A stretch of 64,000 nt of DNA from an uncultured Actinomycetes bacterium (GTDB lineage Bacteria > Actinomycetota > Actinomycetes > Nanopelagicales > Nanopelagicaceae): contig CAIKKN010000017.1 of the NCBI GenBank assembly GCA_903827945.1, positions 1 through 64,000 on the forward strand, given 5' to 3'. Below, one piece after another: positions 55,083-63,419 of this stretch. The position numbers were made by a program, and so were the translations under genes. Numbering within the stretch: position 1 is the stretch's first letter; each line of letters opens with the position of its first letter. A model generated the notes under the pieces. It was given only the letters and a program-made list of their open reading frames with translations, made no database searches and was not told where the DNA came from.

Positions 55083-56417
55083 TTATTCAGCATGAAATTC
55101 AAAAGCTTCTGCGTGAAAACGTTCTTTCGGAATGCCGCAGGCTAGGGCTGCTGCCCTGACTGCGTCAACAAGTGGGGTTGGCCCACACACATAGACGTCA
55201 CTGTAACGAAAGGCCGGAACATACTTCATTATGTGGCTGGCATTCATAGGATGCTGCTTTCGAGATCCCATTAAGTAATGCACTCGGGCTCCGCGAGCTT
55301 CTGCTAATTCATCTAGCTCTAATTTGAAGACTAAATCATCTTCGGAAGCTGCTCTAAAAATGACATCAACTTCAACGGACGGGTCAAACTCTTCCATAAG
55401 CGCCCGAAGCGGAGTTATTCCGACTCCCCCGCCGACAAGAACTGCGTGCCCCAAACCCTTTGTCGCTTTGGACGCTGTGAAAATTCCAAAAGGACCTTCG
55501 AAGAAGACTTTAGTTCCTGGCTTGAGATGCTTAACGGCGCCGGATGCATCACCGAGATTCTTAACAGTGACACGCATTTCTTCGGAAGTAGGTGCTGCAG
55601 AAAGTGAATAAGGATGGGCGATCCACCATTGTCCTTTTGTCATGAAGCGCCAACTAAAGAATTGTCCGCCTTGCGCGTTTAAGCGATCCAATTTATGTCC
55701 GCGCATCACGATGGAAACAACGCTAGAACCCTCATCAACTATCTCTGCGACTCGAAGATCATGCCTAAATGATCTAAAAACTGGAATCACCACACGCCAA
55801 TAGATAATTGTGAATGCAGTGAGGAGGTAAAGACCTTCCCAGTAATACTTATTGAGGGGATGGTTTAAAAACATCGGCCCGGTTAGCACCTGGTGCATGT
55901 AACTCAACGCGATGGCCAAGTAGGTATAAAGATGAATCGTCCACCACGTCTCATATGACATCTTGGATCGAACACGCTTGTAAGAGGTAACTCCGGCGGC
56001 AACAAAGAATAGGAATCCAACGGCAGCTGGCAACATCCATTGATAGTTTCGCGTCATTCGCCACAACTCGCCACCTATACGCAAGCCTTCATTTCCGGCG
56101 TAACCAAGTGCAACGAGTAGCACGTGGAATGTGATGAGGAAGAGCGCGTAAGGGCCAAGCTTGCGATGCCACCGCACTAATTTGTCATGTCCAACAGATC
56201 TTTCAATCCATGAAATTCGAGAGACCATCACGATGCCGACGAGGGCGAAATACGTTCCAACAAGCGCGCAAATTCGTGACACAGAGATGATGGCGGGATA
56301 TGGCCACGCCCAGTCCGAACGCGTTGTTGACTCTAGAAAAATTGCGACAGTAAGACCGAGTCCAACTCCCAAGACGGCGCTCGCCCAATCAGCATAATAT
56401 TTCGCCCGAACGCTCAT
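55083..56417 (-). CDS. Ferric-reductase-like transmembrane oxidoreductase (FAD/NAD(P)H)
   Basis: The 444-residue protein has six N-terminal helices with haem-ligand His candidates (WHRKLGPYALFLITFHVLL and WTIHLYTYLAIALSYMHQVL), then a ferredoxin-reductase-type module: FAD-binding HPYSLSAAP, FEGPFGIF, and nucleotide-binding VGGGVGITPLRALMEE and VYVCGPTPLVDAV. It resembles the NOX/FRE family that moves electrons from NAD(P)H through FAD and haem to an outside acceptor, here likely the FMN-binding protein downstream. ATG 56417 chosen over an in-frame TTG 21 bases upstream. Confidence 0.9.
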   Translation of the reverse strand: MSVRAKYYADWASAVLGVGLGLTVAIFLESTTRSDWAWPYPAIISVSRICALVGTYFALVGIVMVSRISWIERSVGHDKLVRWHRKLGPYALFLITFHVLLVALGYAGNEGLRIGGELWRMTRNYQWMLPAAVGFLFFVAAGVTSYKRVRSKMSYETWWTIHLYTYLAIALSYMHQVLTGPMFLNHPLNKYYWEGLYLLTAFTIIYWRVVIPVFRSFRHDLRVAEIVDEGSSVVSIVMRGHKLDRLNAQGGQFFSWRFMTKGQWWIAHPYSLSAAPTSEEMRVTVKNLGDASGAVKHLKPGTKVFFEGPFGIFTASKATKGLGHAVLVGGGVGITPLRALMEEFDPSVEVDVIFRAASEDDLVFKLELDELAEARGARVHYLMGSRKQHPMNASHIMKYVPAFRYSDVYVCGPTPLVDAVRAAALACGIPKERFHAEAFEFHAE

Positions 56418-56505
56418 AAAGAGATTGAAACCTCGCAATCTGCATTTATCCTGAGAATCGGTTAAGAGTCTGGGAATAATAGCCCGATTCGGGCCTTCTG
56501 AATAT

Positions 56506-56931
56506 TTACTTGGTTATTTTGATGTTAACCAGATACTTGCTCTGGCTATCGGTGCATCTCAGCGCTTCTCCACACGAGGTCCGAGTTGCTTGCAGCGAAA
56601 ACTTGCCGACGCGAACGGCTTTGAGCGCCCAATCCAACGAACCCGTTCCCATGCCGGGTGGATTGCTAGGGGTATTTGAGCCCAATGCGGCAACGGGATC
56701 ACCGAGAGACTTGATCGGAGCAGAGGCAGGAAGTGGCGTCAAGCTCCAATAGGTGGAGTGAAGAACTAAATGAAAGCTCGTGCCAACTTTTATGGCGTAT
56801 GTCTTATTCGCTGAATTTTCATTCAGAACTCTGCCAGTCCCTGCAGTCGCTGAATTCATCGTGGAAAGAAGAACAGCCACCACCGCAAGGGATGCAAGCG
56901 ATGCAAAATATCGAACTCGTCTCGTTCTCAT
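56506..56931 (-). CDS. Small secreted protein (possibly chagasin/I42-like fold)
   Basis: A 141-residue exported protein with signal cleavage after ATA. The mature chain is beta-rich, with KVGTSFHLVLHSTYWSLTPL, GSLDWALKAVRVGKFSLQA and a Cys pair (TSCGEALRCTD). The spacing recalls I42 protease inhibitors, but their NPTTGY loop is not evident, so the assignment is weak. An upstream in-frame ATG (56988) would put Cys- and Trp-rich residues before the signal peptide and is rejected. It lies 88 bases upstream of the ferric-reductase-like gene on the same strand. Confidence 0.65.
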   Translation of the reverse strand: MRTRRVRYFASLASLAVVAVLLSTMNSATAGTGRVLNENSANKTYAIKVGTSFHLVLHSTYWSLTPLPASAPIKSLGDPVAALGSNTPSNPPGMGTGSLDWALKAVRVGKFSLQATRTSCGEALRCTDSQSKYLVNIKITK

Positions 56932-57019
56932 GAGGCAATCGTGCCATAGAAATAAGCAGGATGGAAAAGATTTGCTTCTGCAAACCATTTGCGAATTTCC
57001 CGTGTTTACCTATTGTTCA

Positions 57020-57053
57020 TTTAGTTGAACATTCAACTATCTTCGGCTAGGAT
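57020..57053 (+). promoter_or_regulatory. YceI promoter with MarR-type palindrome
   Basis: TAGTTGAA (57022-57029), CA, TTCAACTA (57032-57039) is a perfect 8-base-arm palindrome with the same 2-base gap as at 11801. The -35 TTGAAC (57025-57030) lies inside it and the -10 TAGGAT (57048-57053) follows after 17 bases. Repression by occlusion is the simplest reading. Confidence 0.75.
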
Positions 57054-57110
57054 TCCACTCATCACTTTCGGTGATCTCAGCATTCAATTCAACAAAAGGA
57101 AAACAAATAC

Positions 57111-57653
57111 ATGTCAGTTCTTTCAACATTGCCAGCAGGTACTTTCAATATCGATCCATCACACAGTCGCGTAGGTTTCAGCGCGCGCCATGCAATGGTT
57201 ACAAAAGTTCGCGGTTCATTCAACGAATTCACTGGTTCAGGAACAGTGGCTGATGGCGCAGCTTCAATCACCATCGAAATTAATGCAGCATCAATTGATA
57301 CACGTAGCGCTGACCGTGATGGCCACCTACAGAGCCCAGATTTCTTTGATGTAGCTGCATTCCCAAAAATCACTTTTGCTTCAACATCTGTAAAAGATTC
57401 TGGATCAGACAAGCTTGTCGTTGAAGGAAACCTCACAATCAAAGATGTAACAAAGTCAATTTCAATTGAATTCGAATACACAGGAACAGCAACGGATCCA
57501 TACGGCAATGCCCGTTTTGGTTTTGAAGGTGCTTCTGAAATCAACCGTAAGGATTACGGTCTAACTTGGAATGCTGTACTAGAAACTGGTGGAGTCATCG
57601 TTTCTGAGAACATCAAGCTTGAGTTCGAAATCTCAGCAATCGCAGCAAAGTAA
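57111..57653 (+). CDS. YceI-family lipid-binding protein
   Basis: The 180-residue protein has the YceI beta-barrel pattern: GTFNIDPSHSRVGFSARHAMV at the N-terminus, GSGTVADGAASITIEINAASIDTR and the central DGHLQSPDFFDVAAFPKITF. YceI proteins bind polyisoprenoid or other amphiphiles; in Actinobacteria most lack a signal peptide, as here, and are cytoplasmic. An AAAGGAAA site precedes the ATG. A MarR-type palindrome covers the promoter, which supports a role in the response to a lipophilic or phenolic compound. A terminator follows. Confidence 0.93.
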   Translation: MSVLSTLPAGTFNIDPSHSRVGFSARHAMVTKVRGSFNEFTGSGTVADGAASITIEINAASIDTRSADRDGHLQSPDFFDVAAFPKITFASTSVKDSGSDKLVVEGNLTIKDVTKSISIEFEYTGTATDPYGNARFGFEGASEINRKDYGLTWNAVLETGGVIVSENIKLEFEISAIAAK

Positions 57654-57670
57654 TTAGTTCAATATCTTAG

Positions 57671-57703
57671 ATAGCTCCATGAGAAATCATGGGGCTATTT
57701 TTT
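57671..57703 (+). terminator. Rho-independent terminator after YceI
   Basis: ATAGCTCCATGA pairs with TCATGGGGCTAT round a GAAA loop (one T-G wobble), followed by six T. It lies 18 bases after the YceI stop and overlaps the end of the convergent BenE gene. Confidence 0.88.
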
Positions 57704-58933
57704 ATTGTGCCTCTTTTTTGTTGTGATTTGATGGATTACTACGCCAGCAATTAACCCCCAAAATGGCGCGCCGAGCTTTAAAACATGAATATTTGAGACG
57801 GTCACAAGGAAAGTGACCATTGCTGCTTCACGATAATCAGGATCGACAAGTGCATCGTGTGTGCTGCTGGCAATTGAAGGAAGTAGCGCAAGGCCCGTGA
57901 GCGCGGCAAGAAATGCATTTGGCACAAGATTAAAGAGCGCCATCATTGTGCTTCCAAGTATTCCAACGATTATGTAAGCAATACCAGCCGTGATTGCAGC
58001 GGTGTACCTGCGATTCTTATTTGGTTCAGCTTGCGGGCTTACCCCAATCGCAGCACTGATGGCCGCGCAATTCAAGCCGCTATTGAGAAATCCTGCAGTT
58101 AAGAAACTTAGTACTCCACTCACCTTAAGCATTGAATTAATTGGTGCTTTATACCCGTTGCTAATGAGCACGGCAGAACCCGGCGCGAACTGTGTGGTTA
58201 AAGTTAACAAGACAAGTGGGATGGCAAGAGTGAATAATCCACTCACTGTAAATTTTGGAGTCATCCACACAAACTTTGTTAGACCAAAGACCATGTGGGG
58301 GGCGTTTGCTTTCCCGAGTGCAATCGTTGTGATCAATCCAAGGGCGGTACTAAAGACGACCGGGGCTCTCCAATTTCGGCGGCGGCCGATAAAAAATGTA
58401 AAAAGCATCACAAGGACGATCACGGGTTGCGATGGAAGTTGTACAAATATTTGAACGCCAAATGTAAAGAGCACTCCCCCAAGCATTGCCATGATGACCG
58501 CACGTGGAACGAGGGACAAAATCTTTTCAAAGACTCCAGTAACTCCAATCACAAAGATTGCAATTGCCGCAATGTAGTAGGCAGCGACCGCCTCATTGAT
58601 TGAATGGACAGAAAGTCCAGTAACAAGAAGTGCGACCGACGGAGAAGACCAAGCTCCATAGATAGGTGCTCTATACCGAAGCGTTAAGAGCAAACCAACT
58701 ACTCCCGATCCGATCCAGCAAATCGAAAGCCAGGAAATAGTTTGATTTGTAGAGAAATGTCCTGCTCTCGCCGCTTGCAACATAAGAGCCGCAGGGCCGG
58801 TACTCGAAACCAGTACGACCAATATTCCAGTCAAAGCTGCTGACCAACTTAGGTCTTTGAAGTATGAGCGAAGGTTGCGGAAAACAGATTGAAATATTGG
58901 CTGATCCGAAGTACCGACAAACTCCTCAGACAT
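57695..58933 (-). CDS. benE: BenE-family benzoate/H+ symporter-like transporter
   Basis: The 412-residue protein has about twelve helices and follows the BenE family: GPAALMLQAARAGHFS, YGAWSSPSVALL, the MAMLGGVLFTFGVQIF stretch and a GLNCAAISAAIG motif in the C-half. Characterised members import benzoate by proton symport. No benzoate-degradation gene is in the window, so another aromatic or a related acid could be its substrate. GGGGAG is 7 bases before the ATG. It is divergent from the inositol operon. Confidence 0.88.
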   Translation of the reverse strand: MSEEFVGTSDQPIFQSVFRNLRSYFKDLSWSAALTGILVVLVSSTGPAALMLQAARAGHFSTNQTISWLSICWIGSGVVGLLLTLRYRAPIYGAWSSPSVALLVTGLSVHSINEAVAAYYIAAIAIFVIGVTGVFEKILSLVPRAVIMAMLGGVLFTFGVQIFVQLPSQPVIVLVMLFTFFIGRRRNWRAPVVFSTALGLITTIALGKANAPHMVFGLTKFVWMTPKFTVSGLFTLAIPLVLLTLTTQFAPGSAVLISNGYKAPINSMLKVSGVLSFLTAGFLNSGLNCAAISAAIGVSPQAEPNKNRRYTAAITAGIAYIIVGILGSTMMALFNLVPNAFLAALTGLALLPSIASSTHDALVDPDYREAAMVTFLVTVSNIHVLKLGAPFWGLIAGVVIHQITTKKRHNKK

Positions 58934-59012
58934 GCCATTCTCCCCACCGATTGCTCACTATTTGAACAGAGTATAGGAGTTCCTTTGATGAATATGGCCG
59001 ATACGGTCCGAA

Positions 59013-59041
59013 TTCAAAATGGGCCCAAATACCTCTATTAT
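59013..59041 (+). promoter_or_regulatory. Probable promoter of the inositol operon
   Basis: TTCAAA (59013-59018), 17 bases and TATTAT (59036-59041) form a reasonable -35/-10 pair; an AAGGGAG ribosome-binding site follows before ATG 59070. A small TGGGCCCA palindrome (59020-59027) lies in the spacer and could be part of an operator. Confidence 0.5.
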
Positions 59042-59069
59042 CAATACATATTCAATAAGGGAGCCTGAA

Positions 59070-60560
59070 ATGACTACAGTCGTAAATCACTGGATAAATG
59101 GCAAAGAGCACGTGAGCACTTCCGGGAGAACCGCTCCAGTTTATGATCCGGCACTTGGAATTGAAACAAAGCGAGTGGCTCTTGCAAATCAGACTGAAAT
59201 TGATCTTGCAATAAATGCATCTAAAGATGCTTTCCCTGAATGGCGCGATGCCTCACTTGCTAAACGGCAGCAAATTATTTTTAACTTCAGAGAGCTCCTC
59301 AATGCTCGTAAAGGTGAGCTAGCTGAAATCATCACAAGTGAACATGGAAAAGTGCTCTCCGATGCGCTCGGTGAAATTACGCGCGGCCAAGAAGTTGTCG
59401 AGTTTGCGACTGGAATTCCACACCTTCTAAAAGGTTTCTATTCTGAGAATGCTTCCACTGGCGTGGATGTGTATTCCACTCGCCAACCCTTGGGCGTTGT
59501 TGGCATCATCAGTCCCTTCAATTTTCCAGCCATGGTTCCAATGTGGTTCTTCCCAATCGCCATCGCAGCTGGCAACACCGTTGTTATCAAGCCGTCAGAG
59601 AAAGATCCATCTGCACAGATGTGGATTGCAAAACTCTGGCAAGAAGCTGGTCTTCCTGATGGAGTCTTCAATGTATTGAATGGCGACAAGGAAGCTGTAG
59701 ATGGATTGATTGAAAGCCCTGACGTCGAATCTATTTCATTCGTCGGATCAACTCCAATTGCACAATATATATATGAGAATTGTGCGAAGAAGGGCAAGCG
59801 CGTTCAAGCGCTCGGAGGAGCAAAGAATCACATGTTGGTCCTGCCTGATGCAGATCTCGAACTTGTGGCTGACTCAGCTATTAATGCGGGATTTGGAAGC
59901 GCCGGCGAACGTTGCATGGCTATTTCGGTCGTCGTTGCAGTTGAACCAATCGCTGATGCTCTCATTCCCAAGATTGTTGAACGCATGCACACATTGCGGA
60001 CTGGTGATGGACGACGCGGATGCGACATGGGTCCTCTTGTGACAAAGGAGCACCGTGACAAAGTTGCCGGCTATATTGAAATTGCCGAAAAAGATGGCGC
60101 AAAAGTTGTTGTCGATGGCCGTAATCCAAAGGTAGATGGCGAACCTGGTGGATTCTGGCTTGGACCTACATTAATTGATCAAGTGCCTACATCTTCCAAG
60201 GTGTACACCGAAGAAATCTTTGGGCCTGTTCTTTCCATTGTGCGCGTAAAGTCTTTTGATGAAGGCGTAAATCTCATAAATAGTGGGGCATTTGGAAACG
60301 GAACAGCAATCTTCACAAATGACGGTGGAGCTGCTCGCAAATTCCAAAATCAGGTTGAGGTTGGAATGATTGGAATAAACGTTCCGATTCCTGTACCTGT
60401 TGCTTATTACTCATTTGGTGGATGGAAAAATTCACTCTTTGGTGACACAAAGGCGCATGGAGTAGAAGGCGTTCACTTCTTTACCCGTGGAAAGGCAATA
60501 ACTTCACGTTGGCTAGATCCAAGCCACGGCGGTATCAACCTAGGCTTCCCACAAAACTAA
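59070..60560 (+). CDS. iolA: CoA-acylating methylmalonate/malonate-semialdehyde dehydrogenase
   Basis: The 496-residue aldehyde dehydrogenase begins TTVVNHWINGK and has the MmsA/IolA marks: GVVGIISPFNFPAMVPMWFFP, KPSEKDPSA for cofactor binding, and GSAGERCMAISVVV with the catalytic Cys (a Cys-Met pair is typical of this subfamily). It converts malonate semialdehyde to acetyl-CoA, the last step of myo-inositol breakdown. The next genes iolB, iolD and iolE make the inositol role more likely than valine breakdown. Confidence 0.94.
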   Translation: MTTVVNHWINGKEHVSTSGRTAPVYDPALGIETKRVALANQTEIDLAINASKDAFPEWRDASLAKRQQIIFNFRELLNARKGELAEIITSEHGKVLSDALGEITRGQEVVEFATGIPHLLKGFYSENASTGVDVYSTRQPLGVVGIISPFNFPAMVPMWFFPIAIAAGNTVVIKPSEKDPSAQMWIAKLWQEAGLPDGVFNVLNGDKEAVDGLIESPDVESISFVGSTPIAQYIYENCAKKGKRVQALGGAKNHMLVLPDADLELVADSAINAGFGSAGERCMAISVVVAVEPIADALIPKIVERMHTLRTGDGRRGCDMGPLVTKEHRDKVAGYIEIAEKDGAKVVVDGRNPKVDGEPGGFWLGPTLIDQVPTSSKVYTEEIFGPVLSIVRVKSFDEGVNLINSGAFGNGTAIFTNDGGAARKFQNQVEVGMIGINVPIPVPVAYYSFGGWKNSLFGDTKAHGVEGVHFFTRGKAITSRWLDPSHGGINLGFPQN

Positions 60561-60572
60561 CCACTCATCACA

Positions 60573-61505
60573 ATGACAAATTCCAGTAAGTGGTACTACC
60601 GCCAAGGAGAATTAGCATCAGGTGCATGGGAAGTGCGCGTTGATGCAGAAAATCCTCCCGTAACAGGATGGGCCCACACTGGAGTTCGCGTTGCAACTAT
60701 GTCGCAGGATTCGCAACTCACGATTCCTGCAGACAATAACGAGCGAATTGTTTTCATACTTGAAGGTGAATCCCTCGAACTTCAGTACAAAGTTGCCGGA
60801 AATAGCGATTTTCAAAGCAAAGTCTTGCGCGGGCGGAGATCGGTTTTCCACGGCCCCGCCGATTTTCTTTACCTTCCATTAAATACTGAGATAAAACTAT
60901 CTGGCACTTCTCGAATTGCAATCGGTGAATGTCCTGCGAAAAATTTAAAACCGGTCCAATTTATCGCTAAGGAAGATGTGCCCGTAAATATTCGTGGAGC
61001 AGGTCGTGAATCTAGACAAATTCATAACTTTGGTATGCCAGATATCTTGGATGCAGATCGAATGATCACTGTTGAGGCAATTGTCCCCGCAGGCAACTGG
61101 TCTGGAGCCCCGGCACATAAACATGACACTTACATTCCCGGTAAAGAATCTCACCTCGAAGAAATCTATTACTTTGAATCAGCCGTGACGCGTGGAGTTG
61201 CAAAACCTTCTTCAAGCTCCCCATTTGGAATCTTCAGAGGCAACTCATCAGATTCACGCGAATATGATGTAACTGAAGAAATTCATTCGGGAGATGTGGC
61301 CCTAGTTCCATACGGCTGGCATGGTCCGGTTGCTGCTGGGCCCGGTTATGACCTCTATTTCTTCAACGTCATGGCAGGACCAGACCCCGAGCGCGTTTGG
61401 AATGTGACAGATGAGCCAAATCAAGTGTGGATTAGAGATTCGTGGGCCACGCAACTGCCTGATCCTCGCTTGCCTTACACTGAATTGAATGCCAAGAAAG
61501 AATAG
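60573..61505 (+). CDS. iolB: 5-deoxy-glucuronate isomerase
   Basis: The 310-residue two-cupin protein has the IolB metal-site region APAHKHDTYIPGKESHLEEIYYFE and a later VPYGWHGPVAAGPGYDLYFFNVMAG. It isomerises 5-deoxy-glucuronate to 5-dehydro-2-deoxy-gluconate. Only 12 bases lie between it and iolA. A clear ribosome-binding site is not seen, so translation may depend on coupling. Confidence 0.94.
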   Translation: MTNSSKWYYRQGELASGAWEVRVDAENPPVTGWAHTGVRVATMSQDSQLTIPADNNERIVFILEGESLELQYKVAGNSDFQSKVLRGRRSVFHGPADFLYLPLNTEIKLSGTSRIAIGECPAKNLKPVQFIAKEDVPVNIRGAGRESRQIHNFGMPDILDADRMITVEAIVPAGNWSGAPAHKHDTYIPGKESHLEEIYYFESAVTRGVAKPSSSSPFGIFRGNSSDSREYDVTEEIHSGDVALVPYGWHGPVAAGPGYDLYFFNVMAGPDPERVWNVTDEPNQVWIRDSWATQLPDPRLPYTELNAKKE

Positions 61506-61517
61506 AAAGAGAAGGTC

Positions 61518-63407
61518 ATGGCAAAAAGAAAGATGACGGTAAGCCAAGCAGTCGTTGAATTCTTGGCGCATCAGTACACCGTCGATGGCGATTACCGCGA
61601 ACGCACAATCCCTGGTGTCTTTGGAATTTTTGGTCACGGAAACGTCGCGGGTATCGGCCAAGCACTCAAACAATTTTCTGTTGATAATCCATCTTTGATG
61701 CCGTATTACCAAGCACGTAACGAGCAAGCGATGGTTCATGAATCTTCCGCTTTTGCGCGCATCAAGCGCCGTCGTGCAACATTTGCGTGTACGGCATCCG
61801 TTGGACCCGGCGCGACAAACATGCTCACAGGAGCAGCTGTCGCAACAACTAATAGATTGCCAGTTCTGTTGTTGCCATCAGATGTATTTGCGAATCGCGC
61901 ATCTGATCCAGTTCTTCAACAACTTGAAATGCCCCATGATTCAACTCTTTCAGTTAATGATGCGTTCAAACCACTCTCCCGATTCTTTGATCGCGTGCAA
62001 CGGCCTGAACAACTTTTTTCTGCGCTTCTTGGCGCCATGCGAGTTCTCACCGATCCAGCAGAAACCGGCGCAGTTACAATCTGCCTCCCGGAGGATGTCC
62101 AAGCCGAGATCATCGAAGTTCCCGAAGAATTTCTTGCAGATCGCGAATGGCGCATTCGCAGGCCACGTCCGGATGCCGGAATCGTCAAAGAAGTTGCTCG
62201 CATTGTTAAATCTTCAAAAGCTCCATTCATTATTGCTGGCGGCGGGATCATTTACTCCGATGCTCACGGCGAACTACAGAAGCTTGTTGAAACTACAAAG
62301 ATTCCTGTTGGAGCGTCGCAAGCTGGGGTTGGTTCTCTCAATTGGGATCATCCACAATATCTGGGCTCTGTGGGTGCTACCGGCACAACTGCCGCAAACC
62401 GTTTGGCTTCGGAAGCAGATGTGGTAATTGGAATTGGAACTCGTTATAGCGATTTCACAACAGCAAGTCGCACCGCGTTTCAAAACCCTAACGTTAAATT
62501 TATAAATATTAATATTGCGTCTTTCGATGCATTTAAACACGGAAGTTCACTTCCTGTTGTGGCCGACGCCCGAGAAACATTGAAGGAACTCATTGTTGAA
62601 CTAAATGGATACTGTGTTTCTTCTGAATACAGCGCTAAGGCAACAACTGAAATGAAGAGCTGGAACGCACGTGTAGATGAAGCATTTGTCGACCAAAAGC
62701 GTGCGCTACCAAGCCAAACCGAGATTATTCATGCCGTCCAATCAGCGTCTGACGCCAATGACACTGTTGTTTGCGCGGCGGGTTCATTGCCTGGAGATTT
62801 GCATAAATTATGGCGAGTGCGCTCCCCTCTTGGATATCATGTTGAATATGCATTCTCATGCATGGGTTATGAGATAGCCGCTGGAGTCGGAGCGGCGCGC
62901 GCAGGTGCAAATCCAATAGTCATGGTTGGAGATGGTTCTTACCTCATGATGCACACCGAAATAGTTTCAGCAGTGGCTGAAGGAATTAAGTTCATCATTG
63001 TGTTAATTCAAAATCACGGATTCGCATCTATTGGCCATCTTTCTGAATCCGTAGGTTCGCAAAGGTTTGGCACGCAATATCGATATTCCGGAAAGGATGA
63101 GAAGCTTCCCGTTGATCTTGCTGATAATGCTGCAAGCCTGGGCATCGATGTGATTCGCATTGAGCAGACTCCTAGCGCCATCCAAGACCTATACGCCGCT
63201 GTTGAAAAAGCAAAAGCCTCTTCCAAAGCAACGCTCATCCACATTAATAGCGATCCATTACTTTATTCACCTGATGGCGAAGGTTGGTGGGATGTTCCTA
63301 TCTCTCCTATATCTACACTTGCAAGTACGCAAGAAGCGTACAAAATCTACAAAGCTGCACTTTCAAAGCAACGGCCACTTCTTGGCAATGGCGCCGAAGA
63401 TAATTAA
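61518..63407 (+). CDS. iolD: 3D-(3,5/4)-trihydroxycyclohexane-1,2-dione hydrolase
   Basis: The 629-residue ThDP enzyme has FGIFGHGNVAGIGQAL and RNEQAMVHESSAFAR (the cofactor-activating Glu) at the N-terminus, and VMVGDGSYLMMHTEIVSAV with N after 26 residues for the Mg-ThDP site at the C-terminus. IolD opens the inositol-derived ring. It starts 12 bases after iolB with GAAAGAGAAGG upstream and ends 12 bases before the next gene. Confidence 0.95.
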   Translation: MAKRKMTVSQAVVEFLAHQYTVDGDYRERTIPGVFGIFGHGNVAGIGQALKQFSVDNPSLMPYYQARNEQAMVHESSAFARIKRRRATFACTASVGPGATNMLTGAAVATTNRLPVLLLPSDVFANRASDPVLQQLEMPHDSTLSVNDAFKPLSRFFDRVQRPEQLFSALLGAMRVLTDPAETGAVTICLPEDVQAEIIEVPEEFLADREWRIRRPRPDAGIVKEVARIVKSSKAPFIIAGGGIIYSDAHGELQKLVETTKIPVGASQAGVGSLNWDHPQYLGSVGATGTTAANRLASEADVVIGIGTRYSDFTTASRTAFQNPNVKFININIASFDAFKHGSSLPVVADARETLKELIVELNGYCVSSEYSAKATTEMKSWNARVDEAFVDQKRALPSQTEIIHAVQSASDANDTVVCAAGSLPGDLHKLWRVRSPLGYHVEYAFSCMGYEIAAGVGAARAGANPIVMVGDGSYLMMHTEIVSAVAEGIKFIIVLIQNHGFASIGHLSESVGSQRFGTQYRYSGKDEKLPVDLADNAASLGIDVIRIEQTPSAIQDLYAAVEKAKASSKATLIHINSDPLLYSPDGEGWWDVPISPISTLASTQEAYKIYKAALSKQRPLLGNGAEDN

Positions 63408-63419
63408 TAGGAGATGCAT

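Noticed and set aside
57020-57060. Fur-type box before YceI
   Set aside because: The palindrome matches the two other TAGTTGAA sites better than the AT-rich Fur consensus GATAATGATAATC.
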